DNA from: Platanthera guangdongensis
Taxonomy: Eukaryota; Streptophyta; Magnoliopsida; Asparagales; Orchidaceae
Assembly (NCBI GenBank): GCA_039583875.1
Contig: CM077160.1
Coordinates: 111,805,314-111,869,313, forward strand
Length of the DNA stretch: 64,000 nt
Direction: 5' to 3'
The translations under genes and the position numbers were made by a program. Position 1 is the first letter of the stretch. Every line of letters starts with the position of its first letter. The notes under the pieces were generated by a model. That model had not been told where the DNA came from. It did no database searches and was given only the letters and a program-made list of their open reading frames with translations. Below are positions 54,530 through 64,000 of this stretch, piece by piece.

Positions 54530-56039
54530 TGTAGGAGGCGCTTCAACACCCGGGGTGGCGGGCGGCCATGGACGATGAAATGCGGTCTCTCTGGTCTAAC
54601 TGGACTTGGGATCTGGTTCCTTTTCCTGCAGGCCAATCCTGCGTTAGCTGCAAGTAGGTCTTTGTTATTAAACATGCAGCGGATGTCACCGTTGAGCGTC
54701 TAAAGGCCCGCCTCGTGGCCCCCGTTTTACTCAACAACATGACCTTGATTATGAGGAAACCTTCTCTCCGGTGGCCAAATTGAACACGGTCCGCGTTCTT
54801 CTCTCCTTGGTTGTTCATCGTCATTGACCTCTTTATCAGTTTGATATTAAGAACACCTTCCTCAACGACGATCTGCAGGAGACTGTTTATATGGACCAAC
54901 CTCCCGGGTTTGAGACCATGGGGGAGTCTCAGGTCGGTCATCTTCGGAAATATATTTATGGTCTCAAACAGTCCCCGCGCGCTTGGTTTGAAAAATTCAA
55001 CAAGGTTGTCTGTGATATTGAATTCATTCGAAGCTCGACTAACTTTTCTCCCTTCACCTGACACCGGTCAACCGAAACTGTGATCCTACTTGTCTATGTT
55101 GACGATATCCTCATTACTGGCGACGATACTACATGGATACAACATATCAAACAACAGTTAAACTCTGTCTTTCAGAGCAAAGATCTTGACAACCTTCGGT
55201 ATTTTCTTGGGCTTGAGGTTGCACGACGCCCTGATAGTCTTGTGTTATCCCAAAGGAAGTATTGTATGGATCCCCTTCATGATGCCGACTATTCTGGTTG
55301 CAAACCTGCAGATACTCCTATGGACGCCAATCACAAGCTCTCGACCCACAACTTTGACTCCGACAAACTGCTTACAAATCCGAAATACTATAAACGCTTG
55401 GTTGGGAAGATGATCTATCTTACGGTTACTCGACCAGACATCTCTTTTGCCGTGGGAGTCGTGAGTCGTTTTATGCATGCTCCTAGGACATCTCATATTC
55501 AAGCTGTCAAGTGAATTCTTCGATATCTCAAGATCGCTCCAGGACAAGGGCTTGTGTACAAGCCATCCACATCTCTATCTCTTGTCGCGTACTTTGACGC
55601 TGATTATGCAGGATCCATGATGATAGGCGTTCCACAACTGGTTTCTGTACCTACTCCGGTGGACATCTCATAACCCGGCGTTGCAAGAAACAGACCGTGG
55701 TTTGCTCGCTCTTCTGCTGAAGCCGAGTACCGGACTATGACTACTGTTGTTTCCGAGTTAACCTGGCTTGAGAGCCTTTTAGGAGACTTGGGTGTTCGTC
55801 TCTCATCACCGACGACCCTATTTTGTGACAGTCAAGCAACAATACATATTGCCAAGAATCCGGTCTTTCACGAACGCACAAAGCATATTGAAGTTGACTG
55901 TCACTTTATCCGGGAAAAGGTACAGTCAAAGAAGATAGATTTAGAGCATGTTCCTACTACAATCAAAGTTGCTGACATTCTGACTAAAGCTCTCTCCCGG
56001 CCGCTATACTACCAGTTTTTATCCAAGCTTGGTGCCTAG
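54530..56039 (+). pseudogene. copia-5 reverse transcriptase and RNase H (decayed)
   Basis: RT: ALQHPGWRAAMDDEMRSLW, QFDIKNTFLNDDLQETVYMD, YGLKQSPRAWFEKFNKVV and an intact catalytic LLVYVDDILITG, then LDNLRYFLGLEVARRPDSLV and KRLVGKMIYLTVTRPDISFA. RNase H: LFCDSQATIHIAKNPVFHER and TKHIEVDCHFIREKV, ending FLSKLGA at a TAG (56037). At least five stops or shifts separate the blocks (for example near 54655, 54825, 55060, 55512 and 55620). Confidence 0.88.
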
Positions 56040-56067
56040 GACTTGTACGCTCCAGCCTGCAGGGGAG

Positions 56068-56250
56068 TGTTAGAAAAGCCTAATTAAGGGCCCATCTAGG
56101 GGCCCATTTTTCTCTCTTTTCTCTCTCTTTGTATTAGTTCCACATTTTGGATTGAGATTTTTCTCCTTCCACTTTTCCTATATAAATGTATTCATACTTG
56201 TAACTATTGAATTCAAGAAGAATATACAAGGTTTAAGTCCTCTCTTTACA
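56068..56250 (+). mobile_element. copia-5 3' LTR
   Basis: TGTTAGAAAAGCC to CTCTCTTTACA, directly after the polypurine tract and followed by ATTGT. Confidence 0.92.
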
Positions 56251-56255
56251 ATTGT

Positions 56256-57754
56256 CATTATCTTAGTTTGCATAATTTGTCAATTCTTTTGTGAAATGTT
56301 AACTAGCTACTGGTTTGCTATGATTAATGTGATGACTTTAGGATTCTTAGTTTTTAACCTAGTGACATTTTACCTAAGTGCAAATTTGAAGAGAAGCTAA
56401 TGGAGATTGATTACATCACATTTGAGCAATTTATGAGATTGATGATTTTTTTGATCATCGGATTTGCGATCGGAGATCGCCATCACGTTGGCCATGATTT
56501 TCCATATTTCTATGTATTTTTATTCTTATTTTTTGAGTTGTATTTTTTAGAGTTAGAGTAAGCTAAACATTTGGATAATCATGACCGTCAGATATAGTAA
56601 ACCTAAATCCTTCCACTTATATTCCCCTTATATTTCTTCGGTATCGAGAGTTTCACGATTCTACAGGAAGAGTCGCTCGATCCATGTGGGTGCCGATTCC
56701 CACGCCTCCCGTTCCTGATATCAAGGGATTTTGCCGCTGTCGCTGCTAGTGCCAATGCCAGCCTCCCCTTCTGCGTTCCACCTCTTCCCTGATCTTCAGT
56801 GAGTAACCATGCCTCTTCCCTCCGCTTAAAGCAACAACCAATTGACGAGGTCTCCTTTAGCCCCACTCACCACTCTCCCTCTCCAACGACCCTAACCCAT
56901 CGATAACCACCTCCTTTCCTCAACCTCGCCACCACTTAGGTGTGTAACTCGGGTCGGTTCAGTCGGTTCCACTCAAAACCAAGAACTGACCCCATATAGA
57001 TACAACTCCAACCTTTTGGACCAGGAACCGACCTATGCACTCAAAACTTAAAACCATACATGAATCGAAAATTTCAGTTCAGTTTCGATTCTACTCGTCA
57101 TCTTACTTCACGTTATTCATCACTCATATTACACAGACTTGCAAAGCAAGTTGCAAGTAAATCACAATAAAAAATTGATCTTAAATCCTAACGTAGCAAA
57201 TTTGAATATTTCTTCGTATTAATCATATAACAATATAATATTCATATCATAGTAAAATTAGTATTTATCATTGTTAATTTCAAACAAGTTTAACATAGTA
57301 TTATTATTCAAGAATTCTAATATTTTCAAGGTGCATGGAAAATGAAAAAAGAATATTAATGTTGATGTCTTATAGATTTGAAATCAAATGATAAATAATA
57401 ACTAAAACATATTAGCTATTAACTATTAAAGTGCACTTTCATTTAGTTGCAATTATTATCCACTTGTTTAATTTGGAGTATCTGTGATCAACTATGATTC
57501 AATTTTGCGGGCTATAAATTTTATTTTTTAATTAATTACGTGTTAGAAATACTTAAATGATTGAATTATTAGTTTGCCTCATATTAGAATTCTTGTTGTG
57601 TCAGCCTGCTCATCGGATTGCATGCTCACATTCTTTCGCATTTTCATCACTTTGTCGTGGTTGCTTACATTGCATCTAGGATGAGGGCATCACACATCCA
57701 GCCATGGTTATAGATGGTTGATGTTGGGTTCATGTCAGTTTGAGTTTGAAATGT
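56256..57754 (+). other. No gene recognised (intron or intergenic)
   Basis: A/T-rich sequence with a more GC-rich block (56640-56940). A segment at 56950-57110 carries GGGTCGGTTCAGTCGGTTCC and GGAACCGACC, the style of hAT or non-autonomous repeats. No exon of the MATH-domain gene was found. Confidence 0.5.
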
Positions 57755-58430
57755 TGAATATCAGATTACAGGAGTATAGATTTCTTATGCGCTTACGCCC
57801 AGTGTTCGAGCCTGTTCGTGCCTAACTTCTGCACTGGGACCCTCCACCTTCTCTCAACGATACGTTGGCCTTGATAATCGCTGAAGAGACTCGTCTCCAC
57901 TCCTTGGACACTGTTACTCCTTCTGGTATGCTGACTCATGTTGTTCTTGCTGCTCCCGAGCTTCCACCACATTCCTTTCTTGTTAGTACTCCTCTGCTAC
58001 CTTTGCTGGGTTATAGTGCGCCGGTACAGCCTGTTCCTCGTCCTTCGGCTCCCTCTACTGCTCAATTCGGTGGTCCTTATCACCAGCCTGTCCGCTGTCA
58101 CTACCGCAGTGTCTTGGAGACATCAAATCTGAGTGTTGCAAGGTTCAGAGGGCTCAATAGTCTTGTCAGCAACGTTCTCCTGGTGCTCCTTTAGCCCACT
58201 TCTCTGCCATGGCGTAGCCACTCTCTGTTTCTGAGCTTGCCCAACAACAGCTATCTCATGGTTCTTTGTATCGCTCCTCTGCCTCTTTACTCTCGCCGGA
58301 TGCTTCTGGTGCCTCTGCCTCTCAGCCGGTTGCCTCTGCTCCTGCAGGTATCTCTTCCTCTGACTGGTTGCTTGACTCTGAAGCCTCTTTTGACCTGATC
58401 TATGATAGTATGATGCCACCCACCTATTGT
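57755..58430 (+). pseudogene. copia-6 gag end and protease
   Basis: Gag C-terminal block with SLNDTLALIIAEETRLHSLD. The zinc knuckle is recognisable only across a frameshift (LGDIKSECCKVQ near 58110). Protease DWLLDSEASFDLIYDSMMPP reads D-S-E in place of D-S-G, so it is inactive. Confidence 0.75.
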
Positions 58431-58619
58431 CCTGTTATCCCGTCTTGTCTGCCCTTAATATCATGGTAGCAGATGACACTATTCTCCCCATCACCAACCA
58501 ATTTCCATATTCTTGACGTGACCTACATACCCAAGTTATTCATGAACCTTATATTCGCCAGCCAACTCACTTCTCGCGTCTCATGTCTGTCTTATTATTT
58601 TTGATGAATTTGCGCGTCG

Positions 58620-59580
58620 TGTGCAGGATTGTTTGACTAGGAAACTCCTTGGAGCTGACTATCGCTGTAGCGGGGTATACGTCCTTGATCGTCTCCATCT
58701 TCCATCCATTCTATCGTCATTAGCGATCTCATCCTTTTATCTTCCTTTAGTGAGTTTCTCTCAGTGGTGTCGCTGCCTTGGTCATCTCAGTGGTCTGTGT
58801 TTTTCATCTCTCATAACTACTGGTCTCCTTGGTAGTGTTTCTGTTGATCGGTCTCGCTCTTGTACGGGTTGTAAGCTTGGTAAAAACTACAATTCTCCTA
58901 TCTGTTATGTGAGTCTAGGTCTCAACGTTCTTTTGATTTAGTTTACTCAGATGTTTGGGGTCCCGTACCTTTTGTATCAAAAGGTGGACATCTGCACTAT
59001 GTTATATTTGTTGATGATTAATCTCGTTATTGTTGGATTATGCACTCGTTCTGAATTCTTTCAGATTTATGTTACTTTTCTGCTTTATTGCGCACTCAGT
59101 TTTCTGTTTTCATACATATTTTCCGTTCCGACTCGGGGGGGGGGGGGGGGGGGGGGGGGGGGTACCTCTTTCATGCTTTTCACGATCTGCTAACGACCCA
59201 CCGCATTCTCCATCAACTTGCCTGTCCCGGTATCCACGCTCAGAATGACGCCCCTGAAAGGAAGCATTGCTACATCATTGAGACAGTCCACACTCTTCTT
59301 ATCTCCTCCCACGTTCCTCTTCACTTTTGGGCTGAGGCTATCTCCACTACTGTCTACCTTATTAACCTGCAGCCTTCCACTTTTATTCAGGGTCAGTGTC
59401 CTAGTGAGTGTCTGTACTCTCGACCCCCACGTTATACTCATCTTCGTGTTTTTGGTTGTCAGTGTTATGTCCTACTTCCTCCACTTGAGCGTATCAAACT
59501 CTCTGCTCAATCTGTATTTTGTGTCTTTCTTGGATACAGTACTGAGCACAAGGACTATCGAATGTTATGATCCTGTTACA
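58620..59580 (+). pseudogene. copia-6 integrase, interrupted by a 28-G run
   Basis: Pre-integrase WCRCLGHLSGLCFSSLI with [15 protein letters not shown], then [20 protein letters not shown] and a core cut by G28 at 59135-59162. It resumes with CPGIHAQNDAPERKHCYIIE, HVPLHFWAEAISTTVYLIN and RVFGCQCYVLLPPLERIKLS. Several frameshifts are present. The Cys/His zinc region is in one frame and the core in others. Confidence 0.82.
59135..59162 (+). repeat. Homopolymer of 28 G
   Basis: An uninterrupted G run inside the copia-6 integrase core. It replaces roughly the segment between the first catalytic Asp region and the end of the core. Confidence 0.9.
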
Positions 59581-59779
59581 CGTCGACTTCGCATCTCATG
59601 TGATGTCACCTTTGATGAGTTTCACCCTTTCTTTGTGTCCTTCGTCCCCTCGACCTTGCACTCATCTGTGACTCCCTCTGATGTGCAGTTTCTCACTCTT
59701 CCCATTCCACCGCCTCATGTTCACCCCCTCTCCCCTTGTCGTCGCCTACACCATCTCTGACCTCTCCAGTCTTACCTTC

Positions 59780-61490
59780 TCACTCCTCCCCTTCGTCTCC
59801 TACTTCTCCCTCTGACGCGCTCGTCGCCCCCTTTCGATATCACTACACTCGTCCTCCTCCTTCTATTCCCTTGTTTCCAGTGCCCCCAGACTTAGTGCTT
59901 GCCTTCTCCAGCGAGTGCCCTGTGGATGATCCTCCAGTGCATCGCAACCCACCTCGTGAGCGACGTCCTCCTAATCGCCTTAGCCTTGCTACACTACTGC
60001 TGGGCCTACCTGCTCTTCCTGCTACTGCCTGTAGTACTGCAGAGCCAACTTCCTACTGTGAGGTTGCCCAAATATCTGAGTGACAGGTTGCTATGTCTGC
60101 TGAGTTGGAGGCGCTTGAGCACACTCGTATATGGGATTTTGTTCCTCTTTCACCTGCTGCTGTTCCTATTACTTGCAAGTGAGTTTTTAAGGTCAAGACT
60201 CGCTCCGATGGTTCTATGAAAAAGTACAAGGCTTGACTAATTTCTCGTGGTTTTTAGCAAGAGCAGGGGAATGACTATGAAGAGAACTTTACTCTAGCCG
60301 CTCACATGACTACAATTCAGACTTTTATTGCAGTTCCAACTGTTCGCCACTGGTCTCTATCTCAGCTAGACGTGAAGAATGTCTTTCTGCACGGTGATCT
60401 TTAGCAGGAGGTATATATGCTTCCCCCTGGTCTATCCTCTCCTCCAGGTCTTGTATACCGCTTGAGGCGAGCTCTTTGTGGGCTCAAGCAAGCTCCCCGC
60501 GTGTTGTTTGCACGTTTCAGCTCAGCCATTGCAACCGCCGCTTTCCAGCCAAGTCCACATGATCCAGCTCTGTTCGTGCACTCTTTTCGTGGTCGGACTC
60601 TTTTGTTACTTTATGTGGATGATTTGATTATTACTGGTGATGATCCTTCTCATGTGGCTTTCGTCAAACATCACCTTCAACAACAATTTCAGATGACTGG
60701 TCTTGGATAACTGAGCTACTTCTTGGGCCTTGAGGTCAACTCTACAGACCACGATGTTTAGCTCTCTCAGCAGCGTTACACATCAAATCTCCTAGCTCGG
60801 GCTGCTCTCTCTAACTCTCGCATAGTGGACACCCCTTTGGAGCTTCATTTTCAGCTATATCCGGATAATGGGGTTCCACTCTCTGATCCCACTCGTTACC
60901 GCCACCTCGTTGGGAGTCTCGACTACCTTACCATAACTCAGCCCGACATTGCCCATGTTGTTCATGAGTTGAGCCAGTTTGTTTGTGCACCCACCTCTGT
61001 GCATTACGGTCACCTGGTGCGGCTCCTGCGCTATCTCCAGACAACGACTTCTCGTGGTCTCTTCTTCTCCAACAACAGTTCTCTACAGCTCCGTGCTTAC
61101 TTGGATGCTACCTGAGTTAGTGATCCTGTTGACCGTCGCCCAGTCACTAGTTTATGGTTGTTCTTGGGTTCTTCACTTATCGTATGAAAGTCCAAAAAAT
61201 AGACTGTTGTTTTTCGTTCCAGCACTGAGACTGAGCTCGGGCCATGAGTACCTCCGCTGAGGATATTATTTGGCTCCGTTGGATTCTTGAGAATCTTAGC
61301 GTCTCTTCTCCAGATTCCACTCCGCTCTACTGTGATAATACATGTTGCATTCAGATTACTCTTAAACCCGGTGAAGCACTCACTTTCAGAGTATATTGAG
61401 GTGGATGCTTTCTTCCTACGTGAGCACTATGACCATAACAATCTTGCTCCTTTATTCCTTCAGAGCAACAAATTACAGATTTGATGATTA
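59780..61490 (+). pseudogene. copia-6 reverse transcriptase and RNase H
   Basis: RT: WDFVPLSPAAVPITCK, KKYKA.LISRGF, LSQLDVKNVFLHGDL, RALCGLKQAPRVLFARFSSA, catalytic LLYVDDLIITGDDPSHVAF, YFLGLEVNSTDHDV, then RHLVGSLDYLTITQPDIAHV. RNase H decays through LRAYLDAT, SSTETELGP and EYIEVDAFFLREHY. Stops replace expected Trp, Arg or Gln codons at several points (for example ITCK*VFKVK and QMTGLG*LSYFLG). Confidence 0.85.
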
Positions 61491-61570
61491 AGCCGCAGAT
61501 GAGGATCTAAACATACCTATCTATTGCTCAAACTCTCGGTGTACGATCCCCTGTGAGTTGGGGGGGGGGG

Positions 61571-61711
61571 TTAGATAGAGTGTATAATATGCGGGGTAGA
61601 GTTAGCTAAGACTCACCTTTGAGTGTTGTGGGCACCCTCTCTTGTACATGTATATATATTATCATTGTTCATGTGAATAATATCATTTAATCTTTTATTC
61701 CTATCAATAAG
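61571..61711 (+). mobile_element. copia-6 3' LTR (approximate)
   Basis: A G-rich polypurine tract is followed by TTAGATAGAGTGTATAATATG, then CTCTTGTACATGTATATATATTATC and GTGAATAATATCATTT, the usual R/U5 style of short copia LTRs. The end near CAATAAGCA is approximate and the first TG is mutated. Confidence 0.55.
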
Positions 61712-61734
61712 CACATAAAAAATATTACCAATCG

Positions 61735-62165
61735 GTCTTTGAAGCTAGTGGTTCTGAGTGTTGGGCAGTGAATTGTGTACATGAGCAAAAATGTGAGTTG
61801 CGGAGATGAGAATGCTTAGGTGGATGTGTGAACACACGAGACCGGATAAGATTAGGGATGAATGTATCAGGGATAAGGCAGGAGTAGCACCAATTGCAGA
61901 TAAGATGCGAGAAGCTCGACAAAGATGGTTTGGAGACGTACAAAGGAGATCATTTGAGGCACCTGTTAGGCGTTGTGAGTCTAATCACTAGGCATGTTAA
62001 ACGAGGAAGGGGTAGACCAATAGACTTGGAATGAAACTATAAGAAAAGACATGATGTACTTAGTCATTAGTGACATTATGACAAAAGATAGAGCATAATG
62101 ACAACAAAGGATCCATATAGCCCACCCACTATAGTGGGAGAAAGGCTTTATTGTTGTTGGTCATG
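61735..62165 (+). mobile_element. LINE 3' end (non-LTR retrotransposon)
   Basis: RT C-terminal tail typical of plant LINEs: SECWAVNCVHEQKCELRRMR, MLRWMCEHTRPDKIRDECIR, GVAPIADKMREARQRWFGDV and RRSFEAPVRRCE. It then decays through DMMYLVISDIM, and the 3' end ATAGTGGGAGAAAGGC with TTATTGTTGTTGG closes it. 5' truncation, the usual fate of LINE insertions, removed everything else. Confidence 0.85.
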
Positions 62166-62555
62166 GAAGCTAGCCTCAGAAAGATGCACTAAATGATGCA
62201 AGAAACACGATATTACTTCTAAGTCACTTAAAATAAATGTTTTTTTAATGCTTGCACGATATATTTGCCGCGAGATATTGCTCAATATATCATGTAAAAT
62301 CGATATATCGGGCTATATTTTCCAAAACAATATTTTAGCTTAAAATGGTGATGTTCTGTTGTTTTCTCCTCAAAACATTTATATTGGTCGGCATGTTGAG
62401 CGACATTTACAAAAATGCGTCCTGATTCATCCCGCGTCAGTTGCATAAGTGCCTCGTGTTTGTGATTTATTTTGATACGCCATAGTAGATTATATGAAGT
62501 TCATTGATGGTTAGTTTTTGTTAAAATCACTCTTATCTATTTGATCCCCTACGAG
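62166..62555 (+). other. No gene recognised
   Basis: A/T-rich with CGATATATCG-type motifs (62290-62315). No coding or repeat family assigned. Confidence 0.5.
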
Positions 62556-63180
62556 TCTGTTTATACTTGATTCTATAGAGCCCCTCCTGAGAGATCATCT
62601 TATTATTTCGATGATCACCCTTATTCTCAGCTCCACGCTCATAGAGATCGTGTTAAGTCTTCAACACAATTTGACTATGGTAGGGACATTGACTATTATG
62701 GTCATCATTTTGAGGAGAATTCCGAGTATAGGTTTCGTAGTGCCGCCTTATTGTTTGATGGTTTGTCGAATCCCGAGTCATTTATCTATTGGCCCGGGGA
62801 CATCATATACCATTTACATCAGTTTGAGTTATTCTTGGAGCGTTATGTTAGATTTGCGAAGCTTAGACTATTAGGCCAGACAAGAAAGTTGTGGGTTAAT
62901 ATTGAGAGGACTCTTGTGCTAGATTGCCTTCTTCCCATCACTAGTTGGGTGAAGATGAAGCGGGGATTGTGTGACTGGTATCTGCCGACGTCATATACGA
63001 GTCGACTCCTCTAGTAGATATTTACCCTTCGATAAGGAACCAAGTCTGTTACCGAGTATATGGATTATTTTGGTCAGTTAGTGGTGAGGAATGATATTCA
63101 TGAGGAGTCAGTCACAACCACTGCTAGATCCTATTCCGGGCTTCAATTGCGATTTACGTGGCATTGATTGGTCATTAGTT
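62556..63180 (+). pseudogene. Ty3/gypsy gag remnant
   Basis: Retrotrans_gag-like order: ALLFDGLSNPESFIYWPGDI, FELFLERYVRFAKLRLLGQT, RKLWVNIERT, PITSWVKMKRGLCDWYLPTS, then after stops TKSVTEYMDYFGQLVVRNDI and ARSYSGL. Preceded by a His/Tyr/Asp-rich N-terminal block (YYFDDHPYSQLHAHRDR). No knuckle or pol follows within the window. It belongs to a different gypsy family from gypsy-1, -A/B and -3. Confidence 0.7.
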
Positions 63181-64000
63181 AGATTTTGATTAGACATTTC
63201 AGCTCATCCTTTGTTATGAGTAATTCTTGGGATCCACTAGATTTAGTGGAGTAGACTCACAAGTCATATGTTGACCATCCCGTCGCGAGTCCTTCCCATT
63301 CCGAGGTCACCACCATGTCTACTTTTTTCCTGTTGGATCTGATAAGATAGTATACCCGATACTGTTTTCTCTCATCTCAGTGAGATGTATTGTTCGTTGA
63401 GTTGTCTGTTACTTGGGCCTGACTCATACCCTATGACCTCGAAAGAGAGTGAGTATGAGCGATCCGATGGTCCTATAATGATGCGTCCTTCCCCCACCCC
63501 TACGTTGACATAGTTATTACTCTGATCAAGGTGTGTAAGAAAAGCTTGACTTCGAATGCCCGACCCGGGCCTGCCTGGTAGTTGCCCAGTTAGCCCTGTG
63601 CCTAGCTTGGTTTGGGCCCAGTTCCAGGTCAGGCCTAGTAGGCCACGCCAGACCAGTCCCTCTTTTTTTGCATGAGCTCGACCTAGTACATGGACCGGGA
63701 AGACCTAGTGGGCATCACCATGCCCCCTCTTCTTGCATGGGCTTGGCCTAATACCCGGGCCGAGCACACGCCTGCCCGACACCAAGCTTTGCTTAGTTCC
63801 CCACTCTATATTGGGCCTCTAGGCACTTGCCTACCTATAAAGTTGGGTAGATGCACAATATTTTATGGATGGGGTAACCGCCCTAACATTTTAAGTGTTG
63901 AGGTAGCCTCCCCAGCCATAAATGTTGGGCGCCGACACTGGATACTTAAGTGCGGCTAATTGACAGTAACGTGTACTTGTCTATCTAGACCATGGTTTGG
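63181..64000 (+). other. No gene recognised
   Basis: 63181-63520 is probably the decayed continuation of the gag remnant. 63550-63960 is GC-rich with repeated GGGCC/GGCCTAG and CCCGGGC motifs. No coding call is made. Confidence 0.4.

Larger units (their letters stand above)
51775..56250 (+). mobile_element. copia-5: short-LTR Ty1/copia element in the TRAF1-like intron
   Basis: LTRs 51775-51955 and 56068-56250 (TGTTAGAAAAGCC...) are about 182 bp and highly similar. They are flanked by ATTGC (51770-51774) and ATTGT (56251-56255), a 5-bp duplication with one change. A primer site TTGGTATCAGAGCC lies at 51956-51969 and a polypurine tract AGGGGAG at 56061-56067. The copia order protease, integrase, RT, RNase H is kept, while the gag core is missing. 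Short LTRs suggest the Ale/Retrofit group. It has the same orientation as the gene. Confidence 0.9.
57755..61711 (+). mobile_element. copia-6: 5'-truncated, decayed Ty1/copia element
   Basis: Starts inside gag (EYRFLMRLRPVFEPVRA, then LALIIAEETRLHSLD) and runs through protease, integrase, RT and RNase H to a short 3' LTR at about 61571-61711. There is no 5' LTR or primer site. The domain order is that of copia. Compared with copia-5 it is clearly another family and is more decayed. Confidence 0.85.

Noticed and set aside
54130..54675. Minus-strand ORF of 181 codons in copia-5
   Set aside because: Shadow of the integrase-RT linker region on the opposite strand.
56640..56900. Possible new gene start (ATG near 56808, GC-rich block)
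   Set aside because: No open frame of useful length, no domain and no splice structure that I could support.
62611..63014. Hydrophobic ORF MITLILSST... as a membrane protein
   Set aside because: Another frame of the same stretch gives a clear Retrotrans_gag remnant, so the hydrophobic frame is a shadow.

Overview
This is a stretch of flowering-plant nuclear DNA. It holds one recognisable single-copy plant gene with spliceosomal introns, embedded in nested LTR retrotransposons of plant type (Ty1/copia and Ty3/gypsy of the Tekay/Del type), LINE remnants and a MITE. There is no bacterial gene, rRNA, CRISPR array or tRNA that I can see. The species cannot be fixed from sequence alone.

Layout. 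1-1845: end of a copia LTR (copia-1) with about 25 copies of a 10-bp palindrome. 1846-2031: RT fragment of an old gypsy element (gypsy-A). 2032-5711: copia-2 (SIRE/Maximus-like), 5' LTR plus a complete gag, then cut off. 5712-13389: gypsy-1 on the minus strand (integrase, RT, protease, gag, leader, 2.9-kb LTR), lacking its 3' end. 13390-30993: gypsy-A resumes and is followed by a second copy (gypsy-B) in an internal-LTR-internal-LTR array. The last LTR of that array is split by copia-3 (22619-30121, minus), which itself carries a nested copia fragment. 30994-33146: broken multi-exon minus-strand gene with a domain like 'putative gypsy type transposon' (Transposase_28). 33147-42680: gypsy-3, a nearly intact minus-strand element with perfect CATAG target duplications. 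42686-44250: unidentified minus-strand exons. 44254-45570: copia-4 remnant. 45571-46005: MITE. 46314 to at least 50324: 5' end of a TRAF1A/B-like MATH-domain gene (plus). Its second intron contains copia-5 (51775-56250) and, if the gene is whole, also copia-6 (about 57755-61711), a LINE 3' end and a gypsy gag remnant.

How it fits together. Almost everything is a record of insertion, deletion and decay. Only gypsy-3 looks recent: two nonsense codons plus a GTG at its apparent gag start. The TRAF1-like gene is the only candidate host gene, and its continuity cannot be shown because no exon after the second coding exon lies in the window.

Most notable: (i) three hairpins in the gypsy-1 leader with an identical 12-nt loop but different stems that each pair with themselves; (ii) arrays of short CG-rich palindromes in the LTRs of several unrelated families, including one 23-nt hairpin module used both in the copia-2 LTR and, in frame, in its gag gene; (iii) phase-conserved introns at the gag-protease junction of gypsy-1 and gypsy-3, with a decayed trace in gypsy-B.
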